Shown: piece after piece, positions 1 to 9,537 of the stretch
How positions within the stretch are numbered: position 1 is the stretch's first letter
Layout: each line of letters begins with the position of its first letter
Assembly (NCBI GenBank): GCA_900543515.1
Contig: UQRW01000034.1
Coordinates: 1-22,585 of the forward strand
Reading direction: 5' to 3'
DNA from: an uncultured Collinsella sp.
GTDB taxonomy: Bacteria > Actinomycetota > Coriobacteriia > Coriobacteriales > Coriobacteriaceae
DNA length: 22,585 nt
The notes under the pieces: model-generated
Database searches by the model: none
What the model saw: only the letters and a program-made list of their open reading frames with translations
Told to the model about the DNA's origin: nothing
Made by a program: the position numbers and the translations under genes

Positions 1-55
1 GAGCGTCCGGCTGATAACCGGGAGGTCACAAGTTCGAATCTTGTCAGGTCCACCA
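1..55 (+). tRNA. tRNA-Ile(GAT), 5' end cut off by window edge
   Basis: Bases 1-52 plus an encoded CCA (53-55) are identical to the 3' part of the complete tRNA-Ile at 203-279, including the anticodon GAT and the T arm. About 22 nt of the 5' end lie outside the window. A terminator follows at 67-111, so this gene ends its own transcript. Confidence 0.95.
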
Positions 56-66
56 CTTTCTTTCGC

Positions 67-111
67 AATAAACACCCCAGCGAGAGCCGAGTCGCCGCTG
101 GGGTGTTTATT
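67..111 (+). terminator. Perfect 16-bp hairpin between tRNA genes
   Basis: Arms 67-82 and 96-111 are perfect reverse complements (AATAAACACCCCAGCG on the left) around a 13-nt loop. The A/T-rich stem ends allow it to act on either strand. It separates the truncated tRNA-Ile from the Ala-Ile pair, so the two tRNA units are probably separate transcripts. Confidence 0.75.
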
Positions 112-122
112 ACTGTCTCCGT

Positions 123-198
123 GGGGGTTTAGCTCAGCTGGGAGAGCGCGGGCTTTGCAAGCCTGAGGTCAGGGGTTCGATCCCCCTAACCTCCACCA
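123..198 (+). tRNA. tRNA-Ala(TGC)
   Basis: The cloverleaf folds with acceptor strands 123-129 (GGGGGTT) and 188-194 (AACCTCC, one G-U pair), an anticodon stem around 149-165 with anticodon TGC at 156-158, and a T arm containing GGTTCGATCC. CCA is encoded at 196-198. Only 4 nt separate it from the next tRNA-Ile, so the two are almost certainly co-transcribed. Confidence 0.97.
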
Positions 199-202
199 TG
201 AT

Positions 203-279
203 GGACCTGTAGCTCAGTTGGTTAGAGCGTCCGGCTGATAACCGGGAGGTCACAAGTTCGAATCTTGTCAGGTCCACCA
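203..279 (+). tRNA. tRNA-Ile(GAT)
   Basis: The acceptor stem is GGACCTG (203-209) with CAGGTCC (269-275). The anticodon GAT is at 237-239 in a CTGATAA loop, and the T arm contains AAGTTCGAATCTT. CCA is encoded at 277-279. From 225 onward it is identical to the truncated copy at 1-55, which points to a recent duplication or gene conversion. Confidence 0.97.
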
Positions 280-293
280 TCAAAACTGTGAAG

Positions 294-323
294 AGCCTTG
301 GGGCGTTGCCTCAGGGCTTTTTT
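294..323 (+). terminator. Rho-independent terminator of the tRNA-Ala/tRNA-Ile unit
   Basis: An 11-bp stem (294-304 with 308-318, two G-U pairs) around a GTT loop is followed by a T6 run at 318-323. It lies 15 nt past the CCA of tRNA-Ile. Confidence 0.85.
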
Positions 324-343
324 CTTACCTATCCAATAAGTTT

Positions 344-376
344 TTGTGTGCCGTGCGAAAGTTTGGGTAGTATAGC
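344..376 (+). promoter_or_regulatory. Weak promoter candidate upstream of the bifunctional nuclease gene
   Basis: TTGTGT (344-349) and TAGTAT (368-373) are spaced by 18 bp; TATAGC (371-376) is an alternative -10. The match to consensus is moderate and rests on position only: it lies between the tRNA terminator and the first gene. Confidence 0.35.
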
Positions 377-430
377 TATTCAATGCGGCGACCCTGCCGC
401 CTGTTAACCGCTACGTACCGGAGGTGTTCC

Positions 431-931
431 ATGGTTCGTGTCGACATAGAGACCATCGTCATGGCCGCCGGTCCCGTGCCATCGCTTATCGTACTTCGCG
501 AGCGCTGCAGCAAGTCGGATTCCCCCGCGCCGCTGCGCTCCCTCTCCATCCAGACTGGCTCGTTTGAGGCTGCGGCAATCAGCCGCGGCATCGACAGCGG
601 ACGCGCCGATCGCCCAATCACGCACGACCTGCTGCTCGACACCGTCGACGCCCTGGGTGCCAAGCTCGAGCGTGTCGAAATCGTCGGCGCCGAGCCGCCC
701 GTGTTCTACGCGACGGTTGTCGTGTTGGCCGATGGCGAGGAGCGCAAGATCGACGCCCGCCCCAGTGATGCCATTGCCCTTGCCGTGCGCAGCAATGCCC
801 CCATGTTTGTGGAGGACGACATCATGAATCGCCTGGGCACTGTTTCCACCCACGCCGAGGATGTCGACGACGAGCAGGAGTTCGAGAAGTTCGACGAGTT
901 CGTCCATACGCTCTCCCCCGATGATTTCTAA
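431..931 (+). CDS. Bifunctional nuclease family protein (BFN/DUF151)
   Basis: A 166-aa protein of the BFN/DUF151 family. The family hallmark is the block around residues 100-125, with KIDARPSDAIALAVR followed by a short apolar stretch (APMFVEDD). Founding members are reported to have RNase/DNase activity, but the role in bacteria is poorly defined, so I infer only a nuclease-like regulatory function. The C-terminus is acidic (EDVDDEQEFEKFDEF). I chose ATG 431 over the in-frame ATG at 383 because GGAGG (420-424) sits 6 nt upstream of 431, and because the extra 16 residues are arginine/cysteine-rich and look non-coding. It appears to head an operon with the small membrane protein that starts 31 nt after its stop. 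Family assignment is firm; the activity of this copy is unknown. Confidence 0.85.
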   Translation: MVRVDIETIVMAAGPVPSLIVLRERCSKSDSPAPLRSLSIQTGSFEAAAISRGIDSGRADRPITHDLLLDTVDALGAKLERVEIVGAEPPVFYATVVVLADGEERKIDARPSDAIALAVRSNAPMFVEDDIMNRLGTVSTHAEDVDDEQEFEKFDEFVHTLSPDDF

Positions 932-961
932 ATGTCTGGCACGCGAGCGGAGAGGTCGCTG

Positions 962-1318
962 ATGGGTACCCGCGTATCGGCTGAGGCGGCGGCCATTGCG
1001 CGCGAGGCCCAGATGCGCTCGGAGGCTTCTGAGGCGGCTCGCATTGCCTATGTGACGCAGGCCCGCACGCTTCGCGAGCGCCGCGGCTCGTTTATCAAGA
1101 TGGTTGTCGTCTCCGCCCTTGTCGCGGCAATCTGCTCGCGCCTTCGTGGTACAGTTGGTGCGCTTGGGTTTTCGATTTCAACAGGCTTGGTAATCTGGGG
1201 TGTGGTCGATGCGGTCATGCTGACCAACCAGATCAAGGTACTCGACAAGCGCGCGATGGATATGATGCGCGCCCGCGACGCTGCCGCCAAGATCGCTGCC
1301 GAGGCACAGGAACTGTAA
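962..1318 (+). CDS. Small membrane protein of unknown function
   Basis: A 118-aa protein I do not recognise. An Ala/Arg/Glu-rich, probably helical segment (about residues 1-45) precedes two hydrophobic segments: about 46-60 (MVVVSALVAAIC) and about 66-86 (VGALGFSISTGLVIWGVVDAVML). A second charged helix ends in AAKIAAEAQEL. This charged helix / hairpin of membrane helices / charged helix layout suggests an inner-membrane protein with both ends in the cytoplasm. I chose ATG 962 over ATG 932 because GGAGAGG (949-955) lies 6 nt before 962, while nothing like a ribosome-binding site precedes 932. It follows the nuclease-family gene closely and is probably co-transcribed with it. Confidence 0.7.
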   Translation: MGTRVSAEAAAIAREAQMRSEASEAARIAYVTQARTLRERRGSFIKMVVVSALVAAICSRLRGTVGALGFSISTGLVIWGVVDAVMLTNQIKVLDKRAMDMMRARDAAAKIAAEAQEL

Positions 1319-1348
1319 CGACGCCAGACTCGATGGGAAGGTCTAAAG

Positions 1349-1798
1349 ATGGCACAGGATATGCAGGACGCCGGTAACGTCTCCGCCGAGCTCGACGCCA
1401 TGGTGTGCGATCTGATCGGCGCGTTCTTGGACGACCTTGCCGCCGGCGAGAATCCGGGCGTAGTTGTGGCGATCGAGGACGCTGCTTCCAACCGATATCT
1501 GGCGGCGCTCGACGAAGATGGCGAGGAGGCATGCCTCGAGGCTGCCACCAACTTTATCTCCGAGCACAAGATGGGTCTTAAGGACGAGGGGCTGGGCCGC
1601 ATCGCCCGCTATGCCCTCGGCTACACCGGTTGTGTCGAAATTGACGGCGGCTATCACGACGCCCTGCTCGTGAGCTTCTTCGAAACCACGCTCGAGAGCG
1701 GTTTTTCGGCATACGTGCTGTATGAGGGCATGGGTGCCGGCGATGGTTTTATGTGGAGCGACCCTGAACCTGCAGGTGAGGAAACCCCTCTCATCTAA
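1349..1798 (+). CDS. Acidic hypothetical protein
   Basis: A 149-aa, strongly acidic soluble protein with no signal peptide, membrane segment or motif I can name. Its length, codon use and good ribosome-binding site (GGGAAGG, 1335-1341, 7 nt before ATG) support a real gene. The composition (many Asp/Glu/Gly/Ala, a few Cys) suggests a compact cytoplasmic domain. It lies 30 nt downstream of the small membrane protein and 117 nt upstream of typA, so it may end the three-gene group begun at 431. A long antisense frame covers this gene and typA, but it has the low-complexity character of a shadow frame. Confidence 0.7.
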   Translation: MAQDMQDAGNVSAELDAMVCDLIGAFLDDLAAGENPGVVVAIEDAASNRYLAALDEDGEEACLEAATNFISEHKMGLKDEGLGRIARYALGYTGCVEIDGGYHDALLVSFFETTLESGFSAYVLYEGMGAGDGFMWSDPEPAGEETPLI

Positions 1799-1915
1799 AA
1801 TCGCTAAAATAAACGAGTTTTCGGTAAAAGGCTCAATATTCCCGCTGAGCGTTGTGTCGCTGGGCGGGCCGCATACGCGTGCCGTTTGTATATGGATAGA
1901 AGATAGGGGAACTAC

Positions 1916-3754
<1,839 letters not shown>

Positions 3755-3784
3755 TCGCTGGGGCTTATAACCGCCAATAAGAAA

Positions 3785-3816
3785 GGGCGTCGACCGCGAT
3801 GGTCGGCGCCCTTTTT
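3785..3816 (+). terminator. Rho-independent terminator of typA
   Basis: An 11-bp stem, GGGCGTCGACC (3785-3795) with GGTCGGCGCCC (3801-3811), has one G-U pair and a GCGAT loop. T5 follows at 3812-3816. It is 30 nt past the typA stop and abuts the 29-bp palindrome at 3817. Confidence 0.92.
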
Positions 3817-3845
3817 GGTGCAAGGGGGTCAGGTTAGTTTGCACC
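3817..3845. repeat. 29-bp imperfect palindrome, copy A
   Basis: The arms are GGTGCAA (3817-3823) and TTGCACC (3839-3845). Its reverse complement matches copy B at 9694-9722 in 26 of 29 positions, around a shared core TAACCTGACCCC. It begins at the base after the typA terminator T-run and lies in opposite orientation to copies B and C on the far side of the pilus operon. Confidence 0.8.
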
Positions 3846-4178
3846 ACGGCGGGAGCAGTTGTCCCTCAGATTGGCTTCCGGTCAAAGTTAAGTTGTTTAA
3901 ACATATACAGGAATTATCGAAATATAAGCGTTTTGATACAAAACTGTTAACAGGTAAATATCAACTGGTATTAAATTAAAAGACCTCTTGACCAGCGGTT
4001 TACATGACTGGTATCTATATTGTATTTTATGCATTGTGGCATAGACGGACCGTCTTAGAAGTTGCTTCCCAATGGGTTCTTGCAATGCGCTAGGTAGGTT
4101 CTTGTTGATGTTGGGGTTTGTGTTCGATTCGACGATTCGCCGTATTCCACACTGTGTTGTAGGAATTAGGGGACAACT
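3846..4178 (+). promoter_or_regulatory. AT-rich regulatory region upstream of the pilus operon
   Basis: This stretch carries no credible gene; the antisense frame across 3897-4190 is non-coding in character. It is clearly AT-richer than its surroundings. It holds two promoter-like sites: TTGATA (3933-3938) with TAAATA (3955-3960), and TTGACC (3988-3993) with TATCTA (4012-4017), whose -10 runs into TATATT. It also holds two short perfect palindromes, CTGTTAACAG (3944-3953) and AGACGGACCGTCT (4043-4055), and two copies of ACTGGTAT (about 3964 and 4007). The palindromes overlap or follow the promoter candidates, as operators would. Which promoter is used cannot be told from sequence. Confidence 0.5.
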
Positions 4179-7100
4179 ATGGACGCACACCGCTCACGGT
4201 CGCTGGGTATGGCGGCCCTGATTTTCATTTTGATTAGCCTCACCGCCGCAGTTTTTCACGGCGCAGCCCCCGTGCGCGCCGAGGATGCGGCAACGACTGC
4301 GCCGATTGCGATCAACGGCGATACGGCGGACGTTACGGTTGGGCTTTTTACCGATGAGGGTCGTACAAAGCCCTTGGATGGTAATGCCGTGCTTTCGACC
4401 GACACACTCTACGGCTCGTTTAATGCGAAGTTCGAGCCAAATTATGGCCCGAGTGCGGAGCGAAACGTTGCGGAGTGCTCTCTTCCGGACAGCATTAAAG
4501 CATTTGACAATACCGGTGGTCGCCTTATGGATGATTCCGATCAAGAGGCCGGTAGCTGGAGATGTGAGAACAATAAGCTGATATTCACCTTTGATGAAGC
4601 ATGGATTAAATTGAATCCATCCGATGTTCATGTTGCCGCTGATTTTTCATTCAAGCTGTCGAACCCGGATGTTGGCTCCGGCAATACAACGAAAATCGAA
4701 TTTCCTGGAACGACCGGAATCGACGTTGTGACTAAAGACGGCGATGTGACGGGGGCGAAAACGGGACAGTTTACTCAATCCGGCGGCGAGGGAAAGGTAA
4801 CTTGGACTCTCAAGCTCGAGGTTGAGTCCTATGCTCACAACGTCCAGCTTACGGATGTGCTGGGCAGTAATTTTTCGTTTGTGGCTGGGTCGTTTAAGCT
4901 GAATGATAATGCGCTTAATTCCCAGCCGAGTATTAATGAGCAAACCGCGATTCTGAATTTAGGGAACTTGTCCAAGGGGACCTATACGATTACCTATGAT
5001 TCGGTGATGAACAAGAACGTCCCCGTGGACAACTATGTTTGGATTAATGAGCTCCCCGGTTCAAAAAACAATGCCACCTGGACGTGGGGCCAAAACAAAG
5101 AAAATTTAAAGAGTTGCGAAGGTCTGGCAAATAAGTTTCGCTATGACATGATCAACAAGAGCGATGGCACCGGAACGCCGTCCGATATCAAATGGACCGT
5201 TACGCTCAACAACGGTGATATCAAAACCGACATGAATGGCTATACATTCACCGACATACTGGACGACAAGCAGACGTATACGGGTAATTACGTCGTTTAT
5301 AGGGGGCTCTACGGGGAAGACGAGATCGCCCGCGGCAATCTCGATAGCCCAACTGGTAAAACGTTTAGCTATACGTTCTCAGATCTATCTGACGCGGATA
5401 AGTACCAGCCCTATCGCATTGTTTATCACACCCAGATGAAAGAACAAGACTCGTATGACACGGTGAGCAACAGTGCGAGTATCTCGCGCGACAATTCCGT
5501 TTCCGGCACGGACAGCGGCACGTTTACGCCGAAGCTGGTGGGGACGCAGATTAAAAAGTGGCTTGTGAATGACTCTGATGTGGCGACAACAGGTCAGGCA
5601 ACCTGGAAACTCCAGATAGCACTGGGTTCCATTGTTAATGCAAAGAATCCATCAACGGTCAAGGTTTACGATACGTTTCAGACGGCCTGGAACCAATATA
5701 TCGGCCCAGACGTCGACAGCTATTCTATTAAAATCGGCGATGTCCCTTTGGAGAAAGGCGTCGATTGGTGGTTCGACGCCGGCAGTGATTCAACGTCGTT
5801 TGGAACCAAGAAAAACTTCAACCTGTTCATTCGGATAAGCGACGAGGTGAAGAACGCGCTCAAAGATAACCCGGATGCGGTAATTACTTATAAGACAAAA
5901 TCCGATGCGCTTCCTGGCTGGTACTCCAATTTTGCATCAGTGGAAGTAAGTGGTACTAAATATTTCACGGACTACATTTATTACTATGTCGATGCGAACT
6001 CGACTCCTGATGTCGAGAAGCCTTCGGCGAAGACCGCAGTCTCTTGGAATGGAGATTTCGACTGGAGCAAAATCGACGGGTCTAATGAGAAAGGCGCATG
6101 GATCGTTGACTGGACGATTTATGCCAACAGAGCCAAGACGCCGGGAGGGGAGCCTTACGGCGCCGGCAATCTTAATAACCAGCCGCTGAATGTCGTGGAC
6201 AAGCTACCGAGTGGTATGAGCTATGTGCCGGAGTCTGCTAAATACTCACTGTTCCAGAATCCGTATGACCAGAAAGCGTATAACGGTACCGCCCAGCGAG
6301 AGAAGACCGTCGCCGACAACTTGCCCCTTACGAGCGTTGACGTCAGTGATGGCAAGGACACTGTTACCTTCTCCATTCCCACGACGGCGCTCGGCAACTA
6401 TGCTGGTTACGCCAAACTTACGTATCAGACGGCGGTCAAGCGTAGCGAGCTCGATACTTCTAAGAACGAGGTGGAGTTCACCAACTCAGCCAGTGCTGAG
6501 TCGGGCGACAAGACGTTCAAGCCTGGTAGTGGCACCGTCACCATTAAGAACAATGTGCTGCAAAAGGCGGGCGAGCAGGTCGCTAACAGTAACCGCATTA
6601 AGTACACCATCTTGGTTAATGAATCGGCAGTTGATCTCAAGAAGGACAGCGATTATCTCGAGCTCATCGATACCATGGATGCCAAATGCACGCTGGTGAC
6701 GGATAAGGTCAAAGTGTATCAATGCGATGGGAAAGACTGGAGCTTGCTGGACTCGGACAGATACACCGCCAGTGCTGAGACCGTCAGGGATGGAAATGGA
6801 GCTGCGTGTACAAAGATGACGCTCCGCGTTCCCGATGAGAAGTATCTCAAAGTTGAGTATGAGGTCATTCCTGCCGGCAACGAAGGAGATACGGTCTCTC
6901 TGTCGAATACGGCCTCGCTTACGGGCATTTTTGACGGCAATGCAAAGCATGAAAAGAATTGGGAAATTCAAAGGGTGTCCGGTTCGGCGGGTGGCAGCGG
7001 CTACGGCGTCACGGTAGCCAAGGTTGATGCGAGCGAAATCACAAAGAAGCTGTCCGATGCTGAGTTCACGCTCTATGAGGTTGATATGGATGGGGCTTTG

Positions 7101-7892
7101 AAGTCCGGTCTTGAATCAGCTACAAAGAAGATTCGGAGTGATACGACAGGCGACGACGGCACGGTGAAATTCGGATCCGCTACGCAAAAGATGGAAGCCT
7201 ACAAACTGTATTGTCTTGAGGAGACCAAGGCACCCGACGGATACAATGTTGTCTCTAAGCCGGTCTGGATTCTGCTCAGGGGTCAAGATGAGCAGAAATA
7301 TCAGGAAGCGCTTGCTAAAGCAGAAAGTTTGAAGGCGAAGTACCCTGAACAGCTAGAGACTCCGACGGTTAGCACTGATATCGCGGTCTATGATGTGCCT
7401 TACACCGGTGAGGCTACGATTTCTGCAACTAAGCTGCTCCAAGGCTCGACACTGCAGGAAGGACAGTTTGCGTTTGCGCTCAAGGATGCAAACGGCAAGG
7501 TTCTTCAGACCGTGAAGAACCTTGCCGATGGCAAGATTAACTTTGTTTTGGACTACACCAAGATGGGGACCTATACGTACTTTATCTCTGAGGTCGTCCC
7601 CGAGGGCGCCGAGAACAACGTCAAGGACCACATCACCTACGACAGGACCCAGCACAAGGTTACGGTTAAGGTGGACAATGGTGAGAGAAATCTCGTCGCC
7701 ACCGTCACCTACGATAATGGCTCTTCGACCCCGCCGACTTTTACCAACAGATACTCGACCACGCTTCCCGAGGCAGGCGGTGCCGGCTTGACTATGACGT
7801 ATCTGGCTGGCGCTTCGCTGCTGTGCTTTGCCGCGACATGGATGCATGCTCACCGCCATCGCGATCGAGATCGAGGTGGTCGCCGTGAGTAG
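4179..7892 (+). CDS. Large LPXTG-type (LPEAG) cell-wall adhesin, probable pilus tip protein
   Basis: A 1237-aa surface protein. A signal peptide (residues 1 to about 35, ending PVRAEDA) leads into about five repeated Ig-like adhesin modules (about 40-930). These share the pattern W-x-(V/L)-x-(L/V)...hydrophobic-(T/V)D-x-(L/F), as in KVTWTLKLEV, IKWTVTLNN and ATWKLQIAL. A CnaB/SpaA-type domain spans about 942-1033, with VAKVD (Lys 948) and the LEETKAPDGY block (Glu 1014/1015). A Spy0128/FctA-like pilin domain spans about 1075-1192, with candidate isopeptide residues Lys 1085 and Asn 1190 (FTNRY). The C-terminal sorting signal is LPEAG (1196-1200), a hydrophobic helix and a basic tail. AGGGGA (4168-4173), 5 nt upstream, fixes the start. 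It is the first gene of the operon, and its size and modules fit a sortase-anchored tip adhesin. The ligand is unknown. Base composition is AT-richer than in the core genes, suggesting horizontal origin. Confidence 0.88.
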   Translation: MDAHRSRSLGMAALIFILISLTAAVFHGAAPVRAEDAATTAPIAINGDTADVTVGLFTDEGRTKPLDGNAVLSTDTLYGSFNAKFEPNYGPSAERNVAECSLPDSIKAFDNTGGRLMDDSDQEAGSWRCENNKLIFTFDEAWIKLNPSDVHVAADFSFKLSNPDVGSGNTTKIEFPGTTGIDVVTKDGDVTGAKTGQFTQSGGEGKVTWTLKLEVESYAHNVQLTDVLGSNFSFVAGSFKLNDNALNSQPSINEQTAILNLGNLSKGTYTITYDSVMNKNVPVDNYVWINELPGSKNNATWTWGQNKENLKSCEGLANKFRYDMINKSDGTGTPSDIKWTVTLNNGDIKTDMNGYTFTDILDDKQTYTGNYVVYRGLYGEDEIARGNLDSPTGKTFSYTFSDLSDADKYQPYRIVYHTQMKEQDSYDTVSNSASISRDNSVSGTDSGTFTPKLVGTQIKKWLVNDSDVATTGQATWKLQIALGSIVNAKNPSTVKVYDTFQTAWNQYIGPDVDSYSIKIGDVPLEKGVDWWFDAGSDSTSFGTKKNFNLFIRISDEVKNALKDNPDAVITYKTKSDALPGWYSNFASVEVSGTKYFTDYIYYYVDANSTPDVEKPSAKTAVSWNGDFDWSKIDGSNEKGAWIVDWTIYANRAKTPGGEPYGAGNLNNQPLNVVDKLPSGMSYVPESAKYSLFQNPYDQKAYNGTAQREKTVADNLPLTSVDVSDGKDTVTFSIPTTALGNYAGYAKLTYQTAVKRSELDTSKNEVEFTNSASAESGDKTFKPGSGTVTIKNNVLQKAGEQVANSNRIKYTILVNESAVDLKKDSDYLELIDTMDAKCTLVTDKVKVYQCDGKDWSLLDSDRYTASAETVRDGNGAACTKMTLRVPDEKYLKVEYEVIPAGNEGDTVSLSNTASLTGIFDGNAKHEKNWEIQRVSGSAGGSGYGVTVAKVDASEITKKLSDAEFTLYEVDMDGALKSGLESATKKIRSDTTGDDGTVKFGSATQKMEAYKLYCLEETKAPDGYNVVSKPVWILLRGQDEQKYQEALAKAESLKAKYPEQLETPTVSTDIAVYDVPYTGEATISATKLLQGSTLQEGQFAFALKDANGKVLQTVKNLADGKINFVLDYTKMGTYTYFISEVVPEGAENNVKDHITYDRTQHKVTVKVDNGERNLVATVTYDNGSSTPPTFTNRYSTTLPEAGGAGLTMTYLAGASLLCFAATWMHAHRHRDRDRGGRRE

Positions 7893-9537
7893 GCTTTGGC
7901 GCCGCTTGTTGGCCGTGGCGACGATAGTTACGGTCGCTATGCTCTCTTTTGCGATGCTGCCCGGGACGGCCCGCGCGGCGGGCACCGGTGCCATTACGGT
8001 AGGCGGTACAGTTGCGACGCGGTATGACGCGTACCAGCTCTTTTCGGCGACCGTTGTCGACGATGACGATGCTGGCCAAAAAATTGCAACTGACGTAACG
8101 TGGGCGAATGGCGCGGTTCGTCAAACTATTCTTTCCGTGCTTCATGATGCTGGACTTGATGGCTCGGCATCGACGGCGCAAGAGGCTGCCGAATGGATGA
8201 ATGCCGACAGACGCATGGCGACCGCACTGATGGCAAAACTTGCCCGCGCAATTGTCGAAGCAGGCGCCGTGCCCGTGGCCCTTAACGCGGGCACGGCGGC
8301 CGAGCTGCCCTGTGGCTACTGGCTCATCGTCGCCGACGACGACGCCATTTTCCAGAACGAGGCAGGCACCGCGCCGATCATGGCCCTGGTCGGCGGCAGC
8401 GCCGTCACCGTCAAGCCCAAGGCCGCGACCCCCAAGGTGTCCAAGCACGTGCTGGAGGACAGCACCGCCGCCTGGCAGAAGGCCGCCGACGCCACGGTCG
8501 CCGACGACCTGTACTGGCGCCTCTCGGCCACGGTTCCGGCAGGGCTAACGGCCTACGACACCTATACGGTGCGGTTCGTCGACACCATGAGCGCGGGGCT
8601 CGACCCCTCCGAGGTCGTCGCGAGCATGCGCGTGTACGTGGCGGCGGGCGCGGACGGCGGCTTCGACGCCGTCTCGGCCGGCAGGGACGGCCGCGCCGGC
8701 ACCGAGCCCGCGCAGGGCTGGACCGACATCACGGCCCAGTGCGCCACCAAGGTAGCGGCCGACGGCAAGACCTTCACCGTGCGCACCGGCGACCTGATCG
8801 CCGCGCTCGGCGGGGCCGACGCCTTCACCGCGGGCGCCCGCGTGGTCGCCGTGTACAACGCGCCGCTCAGCAGCGCATGCAACCACGGTATCGCGAAGGG
8901 CAACCCCAACGAGGTCTACCTGCGCTACCCGCGCTCTCCCCTCGCCGACCAGTCCGGCGACGCCGGATTCACCCGCACGCCGAGCGATGACGCGTGCGCC
9001 TACACCTGGGGACTCAGTCTGACCAAGCGCTCAAGCTCGGACGATAAACCGCTCGCGGGCGCCAAATTGCGCATCATCGATGACCGCGGACGCATTCTAA
9101 CGACTGACGGCTCGTGGTCGACGGATGCCGACGCGTGCGTCACCACGGGCGCGGATGGCCATGTGGAATTGAGCGGTGTGGACGCGGGCGTCTACACCGT
9201 CGAAGAGGTCGCGGCTCCCAAGGGATATACCGCCTTTAAGGGCAAGCGAGCGGTGACGGTTGCGTCTGAGGGTCTGGACATTAAGCAGGTGGCGGCCGCG
9301 AAGCCCAAAGTGACCGTGTCGGCCGAAAGCCCTCTGCGGGTTGATACCGCCGATGCCAGGACGGGTTCGATTGAGCTGTCGGTGCTCAACATCCCAAGCA
9401 AAGAAGCAAGTCGAGGCTTTATGCCCTCGACGGGAGATAGAACGTTGGTGTTGGTGGCGGTTTTGGCTGCCATCGGAGTGGCGGCTATTGTTGTCGCACT
9501 CGTCATCAAGCGAGGAGGAGGTCGCCGTGAAAAATAA
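7885..9537 (+). CDS. LPXTG-type (MPSTG) pilus backbone subunit
   Basis: A 550-aa fimbrial major-subunit-like protein. A signal peptide (about 1-32, ending GTARAA) leads into an N-terminal region with the AITVGGT...YDAYQLF pattern typical of FimA/SpaA-like shaft pilins. A segment with PKVSKHV (about 190) resembles a pilin-motif lysine. A middle domain with YDTYTVRFVDTMSAGL and the NEVYLRYPRSP block follows, then a CnaB domain with VYTVEEVAAPKGY supplying a candidate isopeptide glutamate. The sorting signal is MPSTG (513-517), an LPXTG variant, followed by a hydrophobic helix and KRGGGRREK. GTG 7885 is the start: GAGGTGG (7873-7879) lies 5 nt upstream and the gene overlaps the adhesin stop by 8 nt, so translation is coupled. 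Codon use changes abruptly inside the gene: about 8240-8990 is much GC-richer at third positions than either end, suggesting a mosaic. Confidence 0.87.
   Translation: MSRLWRRLLAVATIVTVAMLSFAMLPGTARAAGTGAITVGGTVATRYDAYQLFSATVVDDDDAGQKIATDVTWANGAVRQTILSVLHDAGLDGSASTAQEAAEWMNADRRMATALMAKLARAIVEAGAVPVALNAGTAAELPCGYWLIVADDDAIFQNEAGTAPIMALVGGSAVTVKPKAATPKVSKHVLEDSTAAWQKAADATVADDLYWRLSATVPAGLTAYDTYTVRFVDTMSAGLDPSEVVASMRVYVAAGADGGFDAVSAGRDGRAGTEPAQGWTDITAQCATKVAADGKTFTVRTGDLIAALGGADAFTAGARVVAVYNAPLSSACNHGIAKGNPNEVYLRYPRSPLADQSGDAGFTRTPSDDACAYTWGLSLTKRSSSDDKPLAGAKLRIIDDRGRILTTDGSWSTDADACVTTGADGHVELSGVDAGVYTVEEVAAPKGYTAFKGKRAVTVASEGLDIKQVAAAKPKVTVSAESPLRVDTADARTGSIELSVLNIPSKEASRGFMPSTGDRTLVLVAVLAAIGVAAIVVALVIKRGGGRREK

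Noticed and set aside
3846..4178. Invertible promoter controlling the pilus operon
   Set aside because: No pair of inverted repeats flanks a promoter-sized segment; only short separate palindromes are seen, and no recombinase is nearby.
3897..4190. 97-codon minus-strand frame in the AT-rich pilus leader
   Set aside because: No ribosome-binding site and no motif; it covers the promoter candidates and operator-like palindromes of the pilus operon.
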